Notes: generated by a model from the letters alone, not told the origin. A stretch of 64,000 nucleotides of DNA from Bradyrhizobium sp. Tv2a-2 (GCF_000472425.1 NZ_AXAI01000005.1:124001-188000); one strand, 5' to 3'; shown: positions 24,948-37,209, numbered from the stretch's first letter. A program made the numbers and translations.

Positions 24948-25460
24948 ATGAGCGAACTCGCCATTCAGGTCCCCCACGAATCCAACCGCAGGCTCGATGC
25001 GATCGACCGCAAGATCCTGATGGTGCTCCAGGAGGACGCCTCGCTTTCGGTGGCCGAAATCGGCGACCGGGTCGGACTGTCCTCGACCCCCTGCTGGAAG
25101 CGCATCCAGCGCCTAGAGGCCGACGGCGTGATCCTGCGCCGGGTCGCCCTGGTCGACCAGAACAAGATCGGGCTCGGCATCACGGTGTTCGTGTCCGTCG
25201 AGAGCGCCGACCATTCGGAAGCCTGGCTGAAGAAATTTGCCGACGCCGTCAGTGCGATGCCCGAGGTGATGGAGGTCTACCGGATGGCGGGCGACGTCGA
25301 CTACATGCTTCGCGTCGTGGTCGCGGATATGCAGAGCTATGACGTGTTCTACAAAAGGCTGATCGCAACCGTGACACTGAAGAACGTCACCTCGCGCTTT
25401 GCGATGGAGAAGATCAAGTCGGTCACCGCGCTACCGGTGCCTGCGGTCGCGGCGGCGTAG
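24948..25460 (+). CDS. Lrp/AsnC-family transcriptional regulator
   Basis: A 170-residue feast/famine regulator. The N-terminal winged helix-turn-helix (about 15-75) reads LDAIDRKILMVLQEDASLSV then AEIGDRVGLSSTPCWKRIQR, the classic Lrp pattern in which SSTPCWKRI is the recognition helix. The C-terminal RAM ligand-binding domain (about 80-155) includes VMEVYRMAGDVDYMLRVVV, with the Gly-Asp-x-Asp effector motif. Lrp proteins form octamers that bind amino acids. The regulated amino acid is not evident from the context (nudC upstream, phosphomannomutase downstream on the other strand). Confidence 0.94.
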   Translation: MSELAIQVPHESNRRLDAIDRKILMVLQEDASLSVAEIGDRVGLSSTPCWKRIQRLEADGVILRRVALVDQNKIGLGITVFVSVESADHSEAWLKKFADAVSAMPEVMEVYRMAGDVDYMLRVVVADMQSYDVFYKRLIATVTLKNVTSRFAMEKIKSVTALPVPAVAAA

Positions 25461-25557
25461 CCCTCGCGTCAATCTCCGACAGTAAGATATGCCCCTCATC
25501 TGAGATCAGCGGGCCGATTGATCGTTGCGAGGACCAACCGTTCTTTACCCGCGGTAA

Positions 25558-25623
25558 GATTCGCAATCCGCACGGCTGAAAGCCGAGGTCGCCAACTTCC
25601 TCGGCTCGCTGCTCGCAGTCTGA
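25558..25623 (+). pseudogene. Fossil of a chemoreceptor C-terminus
   Basis: After a TAA at 25555-25557 the frame reads SQSARLKAEVANFLGSLLAV and stops at TGA 25621-25623. The pattern 'QS-x-x-L-K-x-E-V-x-x-F-L' is the extreme C-terminus of many alphaproteobacterial methyl-accepting chemotaxis proteins. No further MCP sequence is recognisable upstream, so this is a short remnant. Confidence 0.5.
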
Positions 25624-25663
25624 CCCGGGCAACCCGCTCCGCGAGCACCGCGGAGCGGAGACA

Positions 25664-27163
25664 TCAGATCTTCTGATTGTATTCGCCCACCTCGGGATGG
25701 GTGCGCAGCACCTTGTCGACTGCTTCGAACATGTCGCGCATGCGCCGTTCGGAGACCGGGCTCTCGACCACGACGACCAGCTCCGGCTTGTTCGACGAGG
25801 CCCGCACCAGGCCCCAGCTGCCGTCCTCGACCGTGACGCGGATGCCGTTTACGGTGACGAGATCGCGGATCTTTTGCCCCGTGACCGGCTCGCCCTTTTT
25901 CTGCAAGCCCTCGAAATGCTTCACCACGGCATCCACGACGCCGTATTTGACCTCGTCGGCGCAATGCGGCGACATGGTCGGCGACGACCAGGTTTTCGGC
26001 AGCGCGTTCTTCAGATCGGCCATCGACTTGTCGGGCGCGCGGTCGAGCATCTCGCAGATCGCAATCGCCGAGACGAGGCCGTCGTCATAGCCGCGGCCGA
26101 ACGGCTTGTTGAAGAAGAAATGGCCCGACTTCTCGAAGCCTGCGAGCGCGCCGAGCTCATTGGTGCGCCGCTTCATGTAGGAGTGACCGGTCTTCCAATA
26201 GGCCGTCTTCGCGCCCTGCTTTTGCAGCACCGGATCGGTGATGAAAAGCCCGGTCGACTTCACGTCGACCACGAACTGCGCGTTCTCGTGGATCGCCGAC
26301 ATATCGCGTGCCAGCATCACGCCAACTTTGTCGGCGAAGATCTCCTCGCCGGTGTTGTCGACCACGCCACAGCGGTCGCCGTCGCCGTCGAAACCCAAGC
26401 CGACATCGGCCTTGTGCGCCAGCACCGCATCGCGGATCGCGTGCAGCATCTCGAGGTCTTCCGGGTTCGGATTGTATTTCGGGAAAGTATGATCGAGCTC
26501 GGTATCGAGCGGGATCACATCGCAGCCGATCGCCTCCATCACTTGCGGCGCGAAGGCGCCCGCAGTGCCGTTGCCGCAGGCGACCACGACCTTGAGCTTG
26601 CGCTTCAGCTTCGGCCTGTTGGTGAGATCCTTGATGTAGCGCGCCGGGAAGTTCTCGTGGAATTGATAGGAGCCGCCTGCCTTGTTCTTGAAATCGGCGT
26701 TGAGCACGATCTCCTTCAGCCGGGTCATTTCGTCCGGGCCGAAGGTCAGCGGGCGGTTGGCGCCCATCTTGACCCCGGTCCAGCCATTGTCGTTGTGGGA
26801 CGCCGTCACCATCGCGACGCAGGGCACGTCGAGGTCGAACTGGGCGAAATAGGCCATCGGCGTCACGGCAAGGCCGATATCATGCACCTTGCAGCCTGAT
26901 GCCATCAGGCCTGAGATCAATGCATATTTGATCGACGCCGAATAGCCGCGGAAATCGTGCCCGGTGACGATCTCCTGCTTGACCCCACGCTCGGCGATCA
27001 GCGCACCCAACCCCATGCCGAGCGCCTGCACGCCCATGAGATTGATTTCCTTGTTGAACAGCCACCGCGCGTCGTACTCGCGAAAGCCGGTTGGCTTGAC
27101 CATCGGCTCGGATTCGAAGGCATAGGTATTTTGGGAGAGCGCGGGTTTCGGTTTGGGAAACAT
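25664..27163 (-). CDS. Phosphomannomutase/phosphoglucomutase
   Basis: A 499-residue alpha-D-phosphohexomutase that interconverts the 1- and 6-phosphates of mannose and/or glucose, feeding nucleotide-sugar synthesis for polysaccharides. Four-domain layout: the catalytic phosphoserine is Ser122 in TASHN, the metal-binding loop is DGDGDR (259-264), the sugar-binding loop lies near GFEKSGHFFF (Glu-x-Ser/x-His), and the phosphate-binding motif is RASSNKPELVVVVE near the C-terminus. The last resembles the RxSNTxP signature. It is not part of an obvious operon. The nearby UDP-glucose dehydrogenase (30508) acts in related sugar-nucleotide chemistry. Confidence 0.92.
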   Translation of the reverse strand: MFPKPKPALSQNTYAFESEPMVKPTGFREYDARWLFNKEINLMGVQALGMGLGALIAERGVKQEIVTGHDFRGYSASIKYALISGLMASGCKVHDIGLAVTPMAYFAQFDLDVPCVAMVTASHNDNGWTGVKMGANRPLTFGPDEMTRLKEIVLNADFKNKAGGSYQFHENFPARYIKDLTNRPKLKRKLKVVVACGNGTAGAFAPQVMEAIGCDVIPLDTELDHTFPKYNPNPEDLEMLHAIRDAVLAHKADVGLGFDGDGDRCGVVDNTGEEIFADKVGVMLARDMSAIHENAQFVVDVKSTGLFITDPVLQKQGAKTAYWKTGHSYMKRRTNELGALAGFEKSGHFFFNKPFGRGYDDGLVSAIAICEMLDRAPDKSMADLKNALPKTWSSPTMSPHCADEVKYGVVDAVVKHFEGLQKKGEPVTGQKIRDLVTVNGIRVTVEDGSWGLVRASSNKPELVVVVESPVSERRMRDMFEAVDKVLRTHPEVGEYNQKI

Positions 27164-27328
27164 CGGGAAACGACCTCGTCAGGAACTCGACTGCAATCCA
27201 AATGCAGCCATAGCCAATAGATCGCCGCTGCGGAAGGCGGGATTGCGACCGGACCATTACAATTCGAGCGAGGCGGAAGAGTGTCCGTCATGCCCGGTCA
27301 AACCGAAGCATGATCGCTTGAAAACGGT

Positions 27329-27850
27329 CTACTGCTGCAGCACCATTTGCCCGTTGCTGTACTCGAACCGCTTCAGCTTGGACAGGAATGACAGGCCCAG
27401 CAGGTTTTCCGACAGCGCCTCGTCGGGCAGCACCAGCGCGTCGACGTCGCGCACCACGAGGCCGCCGACATCGACCATCGCAAGGCGGGCGCGTGCGCCC
27501 TTGATGGTGCCGTTGGCAGTGGTGACATTCGCGGTAAATTCCCCACGCGACGGATACAGGCCGAAATGCGCCGCCGAGCTCTCATTGATGGCGACCACCG
27601 AGGCGCCGGTGTCGATCATGACGTTGACGCGCTGGCCGTTGATCCTCGCTTCAGTCAGGAAGTGGCCGCGGCTATCGGCTGCAAGGCTGAGGCTGTGAGA
27701 GCTGCCATCTGCCGGTATCACCGGCTCCGGCGCGACCACCGTCTTCGCAGGGTTCGGGGAAGCCGACGCCGCCGTCATGCGGTCCGCCATCTGCGCCATG
27801 AAGCTGCCGAGCGCTATCATCACCGCCGCCAAGATCATCAGGTTACGCAT
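27329..27850 (-). CDS. Membrane-anchored retropepsin-like aspartic protease (clan AA, TIGR02281 type)
   Basis: A 173-residue protein. The N-terminal membrane anchor (about 3-20, NLMILAAVMIALGSFMAQ) leads to a linker and a single retropepsin-like lobe. The active-site motif is MIDTGASVVA with catalytic Asp80. The second family signature is LPDEALSENLLGLSFLSKLK (L-L-G-x-x-F-L). One lobe means the enzyme must dimerise. The protease would face the periplasm. ATG 27850 gives a direct membrane anchor; the frame is open a further 17 codons. Natural substrates are unknown. Confidence 0.88.
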   Translation of the reverse strand: MRNLMILAAVMIALGSFMAQMADRMTAASASPNPAKTVVAPEPVIPADGSSHSLSLAADSRGHFLTEARINGQRVNVMIDTGASVVAINESSAAHFGLYPSRGEFTANVTTANGTIKGARARLAMVDVGGLVVRDVDALVLPDEALSENLLGLSFLSKLKRFEYSNGQMVLQQ

Positions 27851-27962
27851 GAGGCCACCACTCGTCGATCGACGACCGGACCATTTGACCACGACCGCCA
27901 AAGGCCGTGACGTCCGAACCCCGCTATTTTCGCGAAAAGGATGAGCGAACGGTTAATGCGGC

Positions 27963-30452
27963 TCACGTTCCGCGCGGCTTGGCGCGGCGCGTCGGTGCCG
28001 CAGTGGCGGGATCGTCCGGCCAGGGGTGGCGCGGATAACGGCCGCGCAGGTCGGAGCGAACGGCGCCATAGCTGCCGCGCCAAAACCCCGGCAGGTCGCG
28101 CGTGACCTGCACCGGGCGTTGCGCCGGCGACAAAAGTTCGAGCACCAGCGGTACCGCGCCGCCGGCGATCGAGGGATGGACGTTGAGCCCGAACAACTCC
28201 TGCAGGCGCACCGCAATCGTTGGTCCCTGCTCGGCTTCATAGTCGATTGCAAGCTGCGTGCCCGTCGGCGCCTCGAAATGGGTCGGCGCCTCGCGATCGA
28301 GCCGCGCCCGCAAATCCCAGGGCAATAGCGCCATCAGCGCGTCCGACAGATCGCCGGCGGAAACATCCTTCAGCGAAGTCTTGTCGTAGAGAGCTGGCAC
28401 CAGCCAGTCCTCGCGCCGCGCAGCGAGTCCATCGTCGGACAGGTCGGGCCAGGGCTCGCCCTCCGCCTTGCGCAGGAACATCACCCGGTCGCGCCATTGT
28501 ATGGCGGCCTTCGACCACGGCAGGCTGTCGAGGCCCGCGGCGACCAGGCCGTCGGCGAAGATGCGCGCGGTGTCCGCCGCCGGCGTGAGCGCCAGCGGCG
28601 CTTCGGCCAGCGTCACCGCATGCAGGTTGCGGCGACGCCGCGCACGCAAAGCCATCGCGCCGCGATCGAAAGTAATCTCGTCCACCGTCTCGATCTGGTC
28701 GGCGAAATTCGCCTCGATCTCGCTTTGCGCGATCGGCGCGGCCAGCAGGATGCGGCCGCTGGCGGCAGTCCCGGTCAGCTCGCCGACCGCGATATAGGGC
28801 ACACGCGCAAGGCCCGAGGTCTGCTCGACGGTGGCGCCGCGGCCATTGGCAAGCACGAAGCTGCCATTCCCTCGGTTGCGCGCGACGCGATCAGGGAAAG
28901 CAAAGGCCAGCATGACGCCGCTGGACAATTCGCCGGCCTCGGGCGAAGGCGGGTCGCCCGCCGTCACCTGCGATGCCCAGCGGCGCGCCATGTCCCGCGC
29001 GCCTGCCGCACGTGGCGTCCGGTCGCGACGGAACTGGTCGAGCCGCGCATCGAGGTCGGCACTGTCGCCGCCGAGGCCGCGCTCGGTGAGAATGGCGGCG
29101 ATATCGGCCGCCGGCCCTGCCGCGCCCAAGCGCGCGGAATCCACGATCATGCGTGCGAGTCGCGGCGGCAGCGCCAGCGCGCGCAGACTTTTCCCCTCTG
29201 CCGTGATGCGGCCGCCTTCGTCCAGCGCACCGAGCTCGCGGAGCAGGCTCTTCGCCTCCTTCAGCGCCGGCGCCGGCGGCGGATCGAGGAACGGCAGCGT
29301 GGTCGGGTCGGTGACGCCCCATTGCGCTGTGTCGAGCACCAGCGATGACAGATCGGCGCTCAGGATTTCCGGCGGGGTGAAGGGCGCAAGCGAGGCGGTC
29401 TGCGGCTCGTCCCACAGCCGGTAGCAGATGCCGGACTCGGTGCGGCCGGCGCGACCGCGGCGCTGGTCGACCGCGGCGCGCGAGGCGCGCACCGTCTCCA
29501 GCCGCGTCAGGCCGATGTCGGGCTCATAGCGCGGCACACGCGCAAGGCCGGAATCGACGACAATGCGCACGCCTTCAATGGTCAGCGATGTCTCGGCGAT
29601 CGAGGTCGCCAGCACGACCTTGCGGGTGCCCTTCGGCGCGGGCGCGATCGCGCGGTCCTGGACGGCCGCGTCCAGAGCCCCGAACAGCGGGACGATTTCG
29701 ATTCCGGCGTCCTGGATGCGCTCCTTCAGAAACGTTTCGGTGCGGCGGATTTCGGCCGCTCCCGGCAGGAAGGCTAGCACCGAGCCGGGATCGGCGCGCA
29801 GAGCTGTTGCAATCGCGTCCGCCATCTGACGCTCGAGCGGCGCATCCGGCCTGCGGCCGAGATAGCGCGTCTCGACCGGAAAGGCGCGGCCTTCGCTGGC
29901 AACGACCGGCGCGTCGCCCAGCAATTTGGCGACGCGTGCGCCGTCGAGCGTGGCCGACATCACGAGGATCCGCAAATCCTCGCGCAAACCGGTTTGCGCG
30001 TCTCGCGCCAGGGCAAGACCGAGATCGGCATCGAGCGAGCGTTCGTGAAATTCGTCGAACAGCACCGCCGCGACACCATGGAGTTCGGGATCATCGAGAA
30101 TCTGCCGCGAGAAAATGCCTTCGGTGACGACCTCGATTCGCGTCGCGCGCGACACTTTTGAACCAAACCGGACGCGGTAGCCGACAGTGTCGCCGGCGCG
30201 CTCGCCGAGCGTCTTCGCCATGCGCTCGGCGCTGGCGCGGGCCGCGATGCGCCGCGGCTCCAGCACGATGATCTTCTTGCCCTTGGCCCAGGGGGCGTCC
30301 AACAGTGCCAATGGCACGCGCGTGGTCTTGCCCGCGCCCGGCGGCGCGACCAGCACCGCGGCATTGGCCTTTTCGAGCGTGTCGGACAGCTCGTCCAGAA
30401 CCGCGTCGATCGGCAGGGGTGCGTCGAAGCTGCGGGGCAAGAATCTCACCAT
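27963..30452 (-). CDS. hrpB: ATP-dependent RNA helicase HrpB
   Basis: An 829-residue DEAH-box helicase. Motif I is APPGAGKTTRVPLALL (about 36), motif Ia PRRIAARA, motif II is DEFHERS (a DEFH variant usual for HrpB), motif III SATLD, motif V SIAETSLTIEGVR and motif VI QRRGRAGRTESG. The HA2-like and the HrpB C-terminal domains follow to about residue 829. Family length matches. Its RNA targets are not well known. It starts 55 bp from the stop of the UDP-glucose dehydrogenase on the same strand. Confidence 0.95.
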   Translation of the reverse strand: MVRFLPRSFDAPLPIDAVLDELSDTLEKANAAVLVAPPGAGKTTRVPLALLDAPWAKGKKIIVLEPRRIAARASAERMAKTLGERAGDTVGYRVRFGSKVSRATRIEVVTEGIFSRQILDDPELHGVAAVLFDEFHERSLDADLGLALARDAQTGLREDLRILVMSATLDGARVAKLLGDAPVVASEGRAFPVETRYLGRRPDAPLERQMADAIATALRADPGSVLAFLPGAAEIRRTETFLKERIQDAGIEIVPLFGALDAAVQDRAIAPAPKGTRKVVLATSIAETSLTIEGVRIVVDSGLARVPRYEPDIGLTRLETVRASRAAVDQRRGRAGRTESGICYRLWDEPQTASLAPFTPPEILSADLSSLVLDTAQWGVTDPTTLPFLDPPPAPALKEAKSLLRELGALDEGGRITAEGKSLRALALPPRLARMIVDSARLGAAGPAADIAAILTERGLGGDSADLDARLDQFRRDRTPRAAGARDMARRWASQVTAGDPPSPEAGELSSGVMLAFAFPDRVARNRGNGSFVLANGRGATVEQTSGLARVPYIAVGELTGTAASGRILLAAPIAQSEIEANFADQIETVDEITFDRGAMALRARRRRNLHAVTLAEAPLALTPAADTARIFADGLVAAGLDSLPWSKAAIQWRDRVMFLRKAEGEPWPDLSDDGLAARREDWLVPALYDKTSLKDVSAGDLSDALMALLPWDLRARLDREAPTHFEAPTGTQLAIDYEAEQGPTIAVRLQELFGLNVHPSIAGGAVPLVLELLSPAQRPVQVTRDLPGFWRGSYGAVRSDLRGRYPRHPWPDDPATAAPTRRAKPRGT

Positions 30453-30507
30453 TCGTCATGCCCGGGCTTGATCGGCTTGATCCGGCCGTGACGGAAGCAG
30501 CATCGAT

Positions 30508-31827
30508 TCACGTCCGCTTCAAGGGCGGACGGCCGACGCTTTCGTAAATGAAGCCATGCTCGGCCATTTCATCCGCGCGGTAGATGTTGCGCAGGTCGAC
30601 GACGACGGGCTGGGCCATTTCCTGCCGCAACCGCCTCAGGTCCATGGCGCGGTACTGCACCCACTCGGTCACCAGGACCAAAGCGTCGGCGCCCCTGGCG
30701 CAGAGATAGGGGTCATCGCAATATTCGATCTCGGGCAGCTCCTTGCGCGCCTGCTCGATGCCGACAGGGTCATGCGCGCGCACCTTGGCACCCATGTCGA
30801 GCAGGCCGGTGACCAGCGGGATCGAGGGCGCCTCGCGCATGTCGTCGGTGTCGGGCTTGAAGGTCAGGCCCAGCACGGCGATGGTCTTGCCGCGCAGGCT
30901 GGTGCCGACGGCGTTGACGACCTTTCGCGCCATCGCGCGTTTGCGATTGTCGTTGACGCCGAGGGTGGCTTCGACGATGCGCAGCTGCACGTCATAGTCC
31001 TGCGCGATCTTGATCAGCGCGCGGGTGTCCTTGGGAAAGCAGGAGCCACCATAGCCGGGCCCGGCATGCAGGAACTTCGAGCCGATGCGGTTATCGAGCC
31101 CGATGCCGCGCGCGACCTCCTGCACGTCGGCACCGACCTTTTCGGAGAGATCGGCGATCTCGTTGATGAAGGTGATCTTGGTGGCGAGAAAAGCGTTGGC
31201 GGCGTATTTGATCAGCTCGGCGGTGCGGCGCGCCGTGAACATCAGCGGGCCCTGGTTCAAGGACAGTGGTCGGTAGATCTCGGCCATCACCTTGCGCGCT
31301 CGCTCATCCGAGGTGCCGATCACGATGCGGTCGGGAAACTTGAAATCGCGGATCGCCGCGCCCTCGCGCAGGAATTCCGGATTGGAGGCGACCTCGACCT
31401 CGGCTTGCGGATTGGTTTCGCGGATCAGCCGCTCGACCTCGTCGCCGGTGCCGACCGGCACTGTCGATTTATTCACCACCACGGTGAAGCCGGAGAGCAC
31501 GCTCGCGATTTCGCGTGCCGCCGCGTAGACGTAAGTGAGGTCGGCATGGCCGTCGCCGCGGCGCGATGGCGTGCCGACGGCGATGAAGACGGCGTCGGCT
31601 TCCGCAACCGGCGCCGACAGATCCGTGGTGAAGTCCAGCCGCTTTGCCTTCACGTTGGTCGCGACGAGGGTATCGAGGCCGGGTTCGAAGATCGGTATCT
31701 CGCCACGCTTGAGCGCTGCGATCTTCCCTGCATCCTTGTCCACGCAGGTAACCTGGTGGCCGAAGTCCGCAAAGCAGGCGCCGGAAACCAACCCCACATA
31801 ACCTGTGCCGATCATGGCGATTCGCAT
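30508..31827 (-). CDS. UDP-glucose 6-dehydrogenase
   Basis: A 439-residue NAD-dependent enzyme that oxidises UDP-glucose twice to UDP-glucuronate, a precursor of acidic polysaccharides. The Rossmann N-terminus is MRIAMIGTGYVGLVSGACFA (GxGxxG). The central domain has FLREGAAIRDFKFPDRIVIG and the catalytic Cys in GPGYGGSCFPKDTRAL. The C-terminal NDP-sugar domain contains VLGLTFKPDTDDMREAPSIP. All are hallmarks of the UDP-glucose/GDP-mannose dehydrogenase family; UDP-glucose is the preferred call given the usual length and these motifs. It may supply exopolysaccharide or lipid pathways. Confidence 0.95.
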   Translation of the reverse strand: MRIAMIGTGYVGLVSGACFADFGHQVTCVDKDAGKIAALKRGEIPIFEPGLDTLVATNVKAKRLDFTTDLSAPVAEADAVFIAVGTPSRRGDGHADLTYVYAAAREIASVLSGFTVVVNKSTVPVGTGDEVERLIRETNPQAEVEVASNPEFLREGAAIRDFKFPDRIVIGTSDERARKVMAEIYRPLSLNQGPLMFTARRTAELIKYAANAFLATKITFINEIADLSEKVGADVQEVARGIGLDNRIGSKFLHAGPGYGGSCFPKDTRALIKIAQDYDVQLRIVEATLGVNDNRKRAMARKVVNAVGTSLRGKTIAVLGLTFKPDTDDMREAPSIPLVTGLLDMGAKVRAHDPVGIEQARKELPEIEYCDDPYLCARGADALVLVTEWVQYRAMDLRRLRQEMAQPVVVDLRNIYRADEMAEHGFIYESVGRPPLKRT

Positions 31828-31989
31828 GAGATAGCCGTCTCCGTATGGTTAACGCAACCGCCTCTTAGCGTATCGCGCATGTCCCCGCAAAGGGAAGCCC
31901 TTCGATTCGGCATGTCATTTGTATGAATAAAGCAGTCGGCAACTGATTGGTCCGATGATGCAGACATGCCGCCTCACAAAGGGACAGCC

Positions 31990-33045
31990 ATGACGGAAAA
32001 CGGCACAGCGCCGACAGGTGATCGCGCCGCCGCGCGCGTCGACTGGGTCGACTACGCCAAGGGAATCTGCATCGTCATGGTGGTGATGATGCATTCGGTG
32101 CTGGGGGTGGAACTCGCCGCCGGCAAGACCGGCTTCATGCATGTCCTGGTGGCCTTCGCCAAGCCGTTCCGGATGCCGGACTTCTTCTTGATTTCAGGGC
32201 TTTTTCTGCCACTCGTGATCGGCCGCGACTGGCGGCTCTATCTCGATCGCAAGGTGGTGCATTTCGCATATTTCTACGTGCTGTGGGTGACGATCCAGTT
32301 CGCGTTCAAGGCACCCGCCTTTGCCGCCGAATCGAGTTGGACAGATGTCGGTTACCTGTATCTGGAATCCTTTATCGAGCCGTTCGGCACATTGTGGTTC
32401 ATCTATCTGTTACCAATCTTCTTCGCCCTCATAAAACTGACGCGAAACGTGCCGCCGCTTCTGGTCTGGAGCATCGCCGCGTTGCTGGAAACACTGCGTG
32501 TTGCAACCGGCTGGACCGTGATCGACGAATTCTGCGCGCGATTCGTCTACATCTATTCGGGCTATCTGTTCGCCGACTATGTCTTCGCGCTGTCGGATCG
32601 CGCCCGCCGCTATCCGGCCTACGCACTCGCTGCACTCGCAGCCTGGGTGCTCATCGAAGGAAGTCTTGTCGCGCTTGGCTGGAGCGAGCTTCGCGTGGTG
32701 TCGCTGATGCTCGGCCTTGCAGGCGCCTGTGCCGTGATCACGACTGGCACGCTGCTCGCCCGCGCGCGTTGGCTCGACTTTATTCGCTTCTGCGGCGAGC
32801 ATTCGATCGTGATCTATCTCGCCTTTTTCCTGCCGATGGCAGCATCCCGCACCCTGCTCCTGAAAAGCGGACTCATTCACGACATCGGCACCGTCTCGCT
32901 GATCGTCACGATCGTCGGCGTCGTGGGCGCGCTCGCGATCTGGCGGCTGGCGCTGGCCGCGCACGCCCACTTCCTGTTCGAGCGGCCCGACACTTTCTGG
33001 ATCGCGCCGAGAAAGCCGGCCGTCGCGCTGCAGCCGGCGGAGTGA
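31990..33045 (+). CDS. Acyltransferase-3 family membrane protein
   Basis: A 351-residue integral membrane protein with about ten hydrophobic helices. The start of the domain, RVDWVDYAKGICIVMVVMMH, carries the conserved D-x-x-K/R-G-I-x-I and His of acyltransferase-3 proteins. MPDFFLISGLFLP gives the usual F-F-x-I-S-G-F/L motif, and the second conserved loop DRKVVHFAYFYVLWVTIQFA follows. These enzymes O-acetylate or otherwise acylate surface polysaccharides or lipids. ATG 31990 has AAAGGGA 8 bp upstream and is favoured over ATG 31966. It faces away from the sugar dehydrogenase, so a surface-glycan role is plausible but inferred. Confidence 0.85.
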   Translation: MTENGTAPTGDRAAARVDWVDYAKGICIVMVVMMHSVLGVELAAGKTGFMHVLVAFAKPFRMPDFFLISGLFLPLVIGRDWRLYLDRKVVHFAYFYVLWVTIQFAFKAPAFAAESSWTDVGYLYLESFIEPFGTLWFIYLLPIFFALIKLTRNVPPLLVWSIAALLETLRVATGWTVIDEFCARFVYIYSGYLFADYVFALSDRARRYPAYALAALAAWVLIEGSLVALGWSELRVVSLMLGLAGACAVITTGTLLARARWLDFIRFCGEHSIVIYLAFFLPMAASRTLLLKSGLIHDIGTVSLIVTIVGVVGALAIWRLALAAHAHFLFERPDTFWIAPRKPAVALQPAE

Positions 33046-33047
33046 TC

Positions 33048-33130
33048 AAGGCTTGAGATAGAGCGCACCGCAGGTGCGCCCCGTTTCGAGGTCGGCATGG
33101 GCTGGCGCCACGTCGCGCAAGCGACAGGCC
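33048..33130 (-). pseudogene. Possible fossil of a quinone-oxidoreductase-type C-terminus
   Basis: Read leftward, the DNA gives CRLRDVAPAHADLETGRTCG then ALYLKP and a TGA at 33048-33050. This resembles the end of zinc-type NADPH:quinone oxidoreductases ('..AAxAHxxLExxxTxGxxxLxP'). Upstream of about 33165 the frame is closed by a stop, and polA begins at 33257, so only the tail would remain. Confidence 0.4.
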
Positions 33131-33256
33131 GCCCCTACTCCCGGCAGTTCGCCGCTTTCCGGCGCGCTGCCTCAAGCCATAAAGCAAGCGAAAAATCCGG
33201 TGCGTGGCCCTGCCGGAATGGCTGTCAAGCTGCGCAAAAATCCCTACATTGCGGCC

Positions 33257-36316
<3,060 letters not shown>

Positions 36317-36446
36317 CTCGGCTCGATGCCTCTTACCTCGCCCCGCGTGCGGCCGCTTGCGGGGAGAGACCGACGCGCGAAGCGCGGCTGGTGAGGGGGA
36401 CTCTACGCACGCGCGACTCGTTGATGGCAGCCCCTCACCCCACCCC

Positions 36447-36467
36447 CTCGCCGTAAAGGACGGCGAG
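36447..36467. terminator. Hairpin downstream of polA
   Basis: CTCGCCGT-AAAGG-ACGGCGAG: perfect 8-bp arms in a GC-rich stretch 130 bp past the polA stop. There is no T-run, so termination is uncertain; it resembles the 'cctcacccc...gccgt' intergenic repeats of these genomes. Confidence 0.35.
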
Positions 36468-36489
36468 CACCAGCCGTGATCGTCACGGA

Positions 36490-36510
36490 TTGCTCCGAAT
36501 TTCGGAGCAA
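36490..36510. promoter_or_regulatory. Perfect 21-bp palindrome upstream of the LysE gene
   Basis: TTGCTCCGAA-T-TTCGGAGCAA: 10-bp perfect arms with one central base, centred 74 bp before the start of the LysE gene. It may be an operator for a dimeric regulator or a short hairpin; the sequence alone does not separate these. Confidence 0.45.
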
Positions 36511-36573
36511 TTGCGCGATGGCATCGCTGACCGCCCGACGCTAGAACGGCTCGCCCTCCCGCACGAGTTCGCT

Positions 36574-37209
36574 ATGCCCCACATCTCCGCACTGATCGGC
36601 TTTGCCCTGGTCTCCCTTGGTCTTGCGCTGACGCCGGGACCGAACATGATCTACCTGATCTCGCGCTCGATCACGCAGGGATCGGCGGCCGGCATCGTGT
36701 CCCTGGGCGGCGTTGCGCTCGGCTTCGTGTTCTACATGCTGTGCGCGGCCTTCGGCATCACCGCACTGCTGCTCGCCGTGCCTTATGCCTATGACGCGCT
36801 GCGCTTTGCGGGCTGCGCCTATCTGCTCTGGATGGCCTGGCAGGCGATCAAGCCCAACGGGCGCTCGCCGTTCGAAGTGAAAAAGCTGGCGGCGGACAGC
36901 CCGCGCAAACTGTTCGCGATGGGCTTTGTCACCAACTTGCTCAATCCCAAGATCGCGATGCTGTATCTGGCGCTGCTGCCGCAGTTCATCGATCCGGCCT
37001 CCGGCAGCGTGCTGGTGCAATCGCTGGTGCTCGGCGCAATCCAGATCGCCATCAGCGTCAGCTGCAACGCGGCGATTGCGCTGTCAGCCGGCGCGATCGC
37101 GTTGTTCCTGTCGACGCGCCCGACATGGATGCAAGCGCAGCGCTATCTGATGGGCACGGTGCTCGCGGGGCTGGCGATGCGGATGGCGTTCGAAGCGAGG
37201 CGGGCGTAG
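36574..37209 (+). CDS. LysE-family amino-acid exporter
   Basis: A 211-residue, six-helix inner-membrane exporter of the LysE/RhtB superfamily, which expels amino acids such as lysine, threonine or homoserine lactone. The first helix and signature are ALIGFALVSLGLALTPGPNM (the T-P-G-P-N motif). Helix 3 is followed by LWMAWQAIK, and KLFAMGFVTNLLNPKIAMLY is the second conserved motif (N-x-x-N-P-K). ATG 36574 gives this standard N-terminus. The substrate cannot be told from sequence. Confidence 0.92.
   Translation: MPHISALIGFALVSLGLALTPGPNMIYLISRSITQGSAAGIVSLGGVALGFVFYMLCAAFGITALLLAVPYAYDALRFAGCAYLLWMAWQAIKPNGRSPFEVKKLAADSPRKLFAMGFVTNLLNPKIAMLYLALLPQFIDPASGSVLVQSLVLGAIQIAISVSCNAAIALSAGAIALFLSTRPTWMQAQRYLMGTVLAGLAMRMAFEARRA

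Noticed and set aside
30556..31926. A 456-codon frame antisense to UDP-glucose dehydrogenase
   Set aside because: Antisense artefact with no recognisable motif.
36340..36470. CRISPR-like spaced palindromes after polA
   Set aside because: Only single, unequal hairpins in a GC-rich spacer; no regular repeat-spacer array anywhere in the window.
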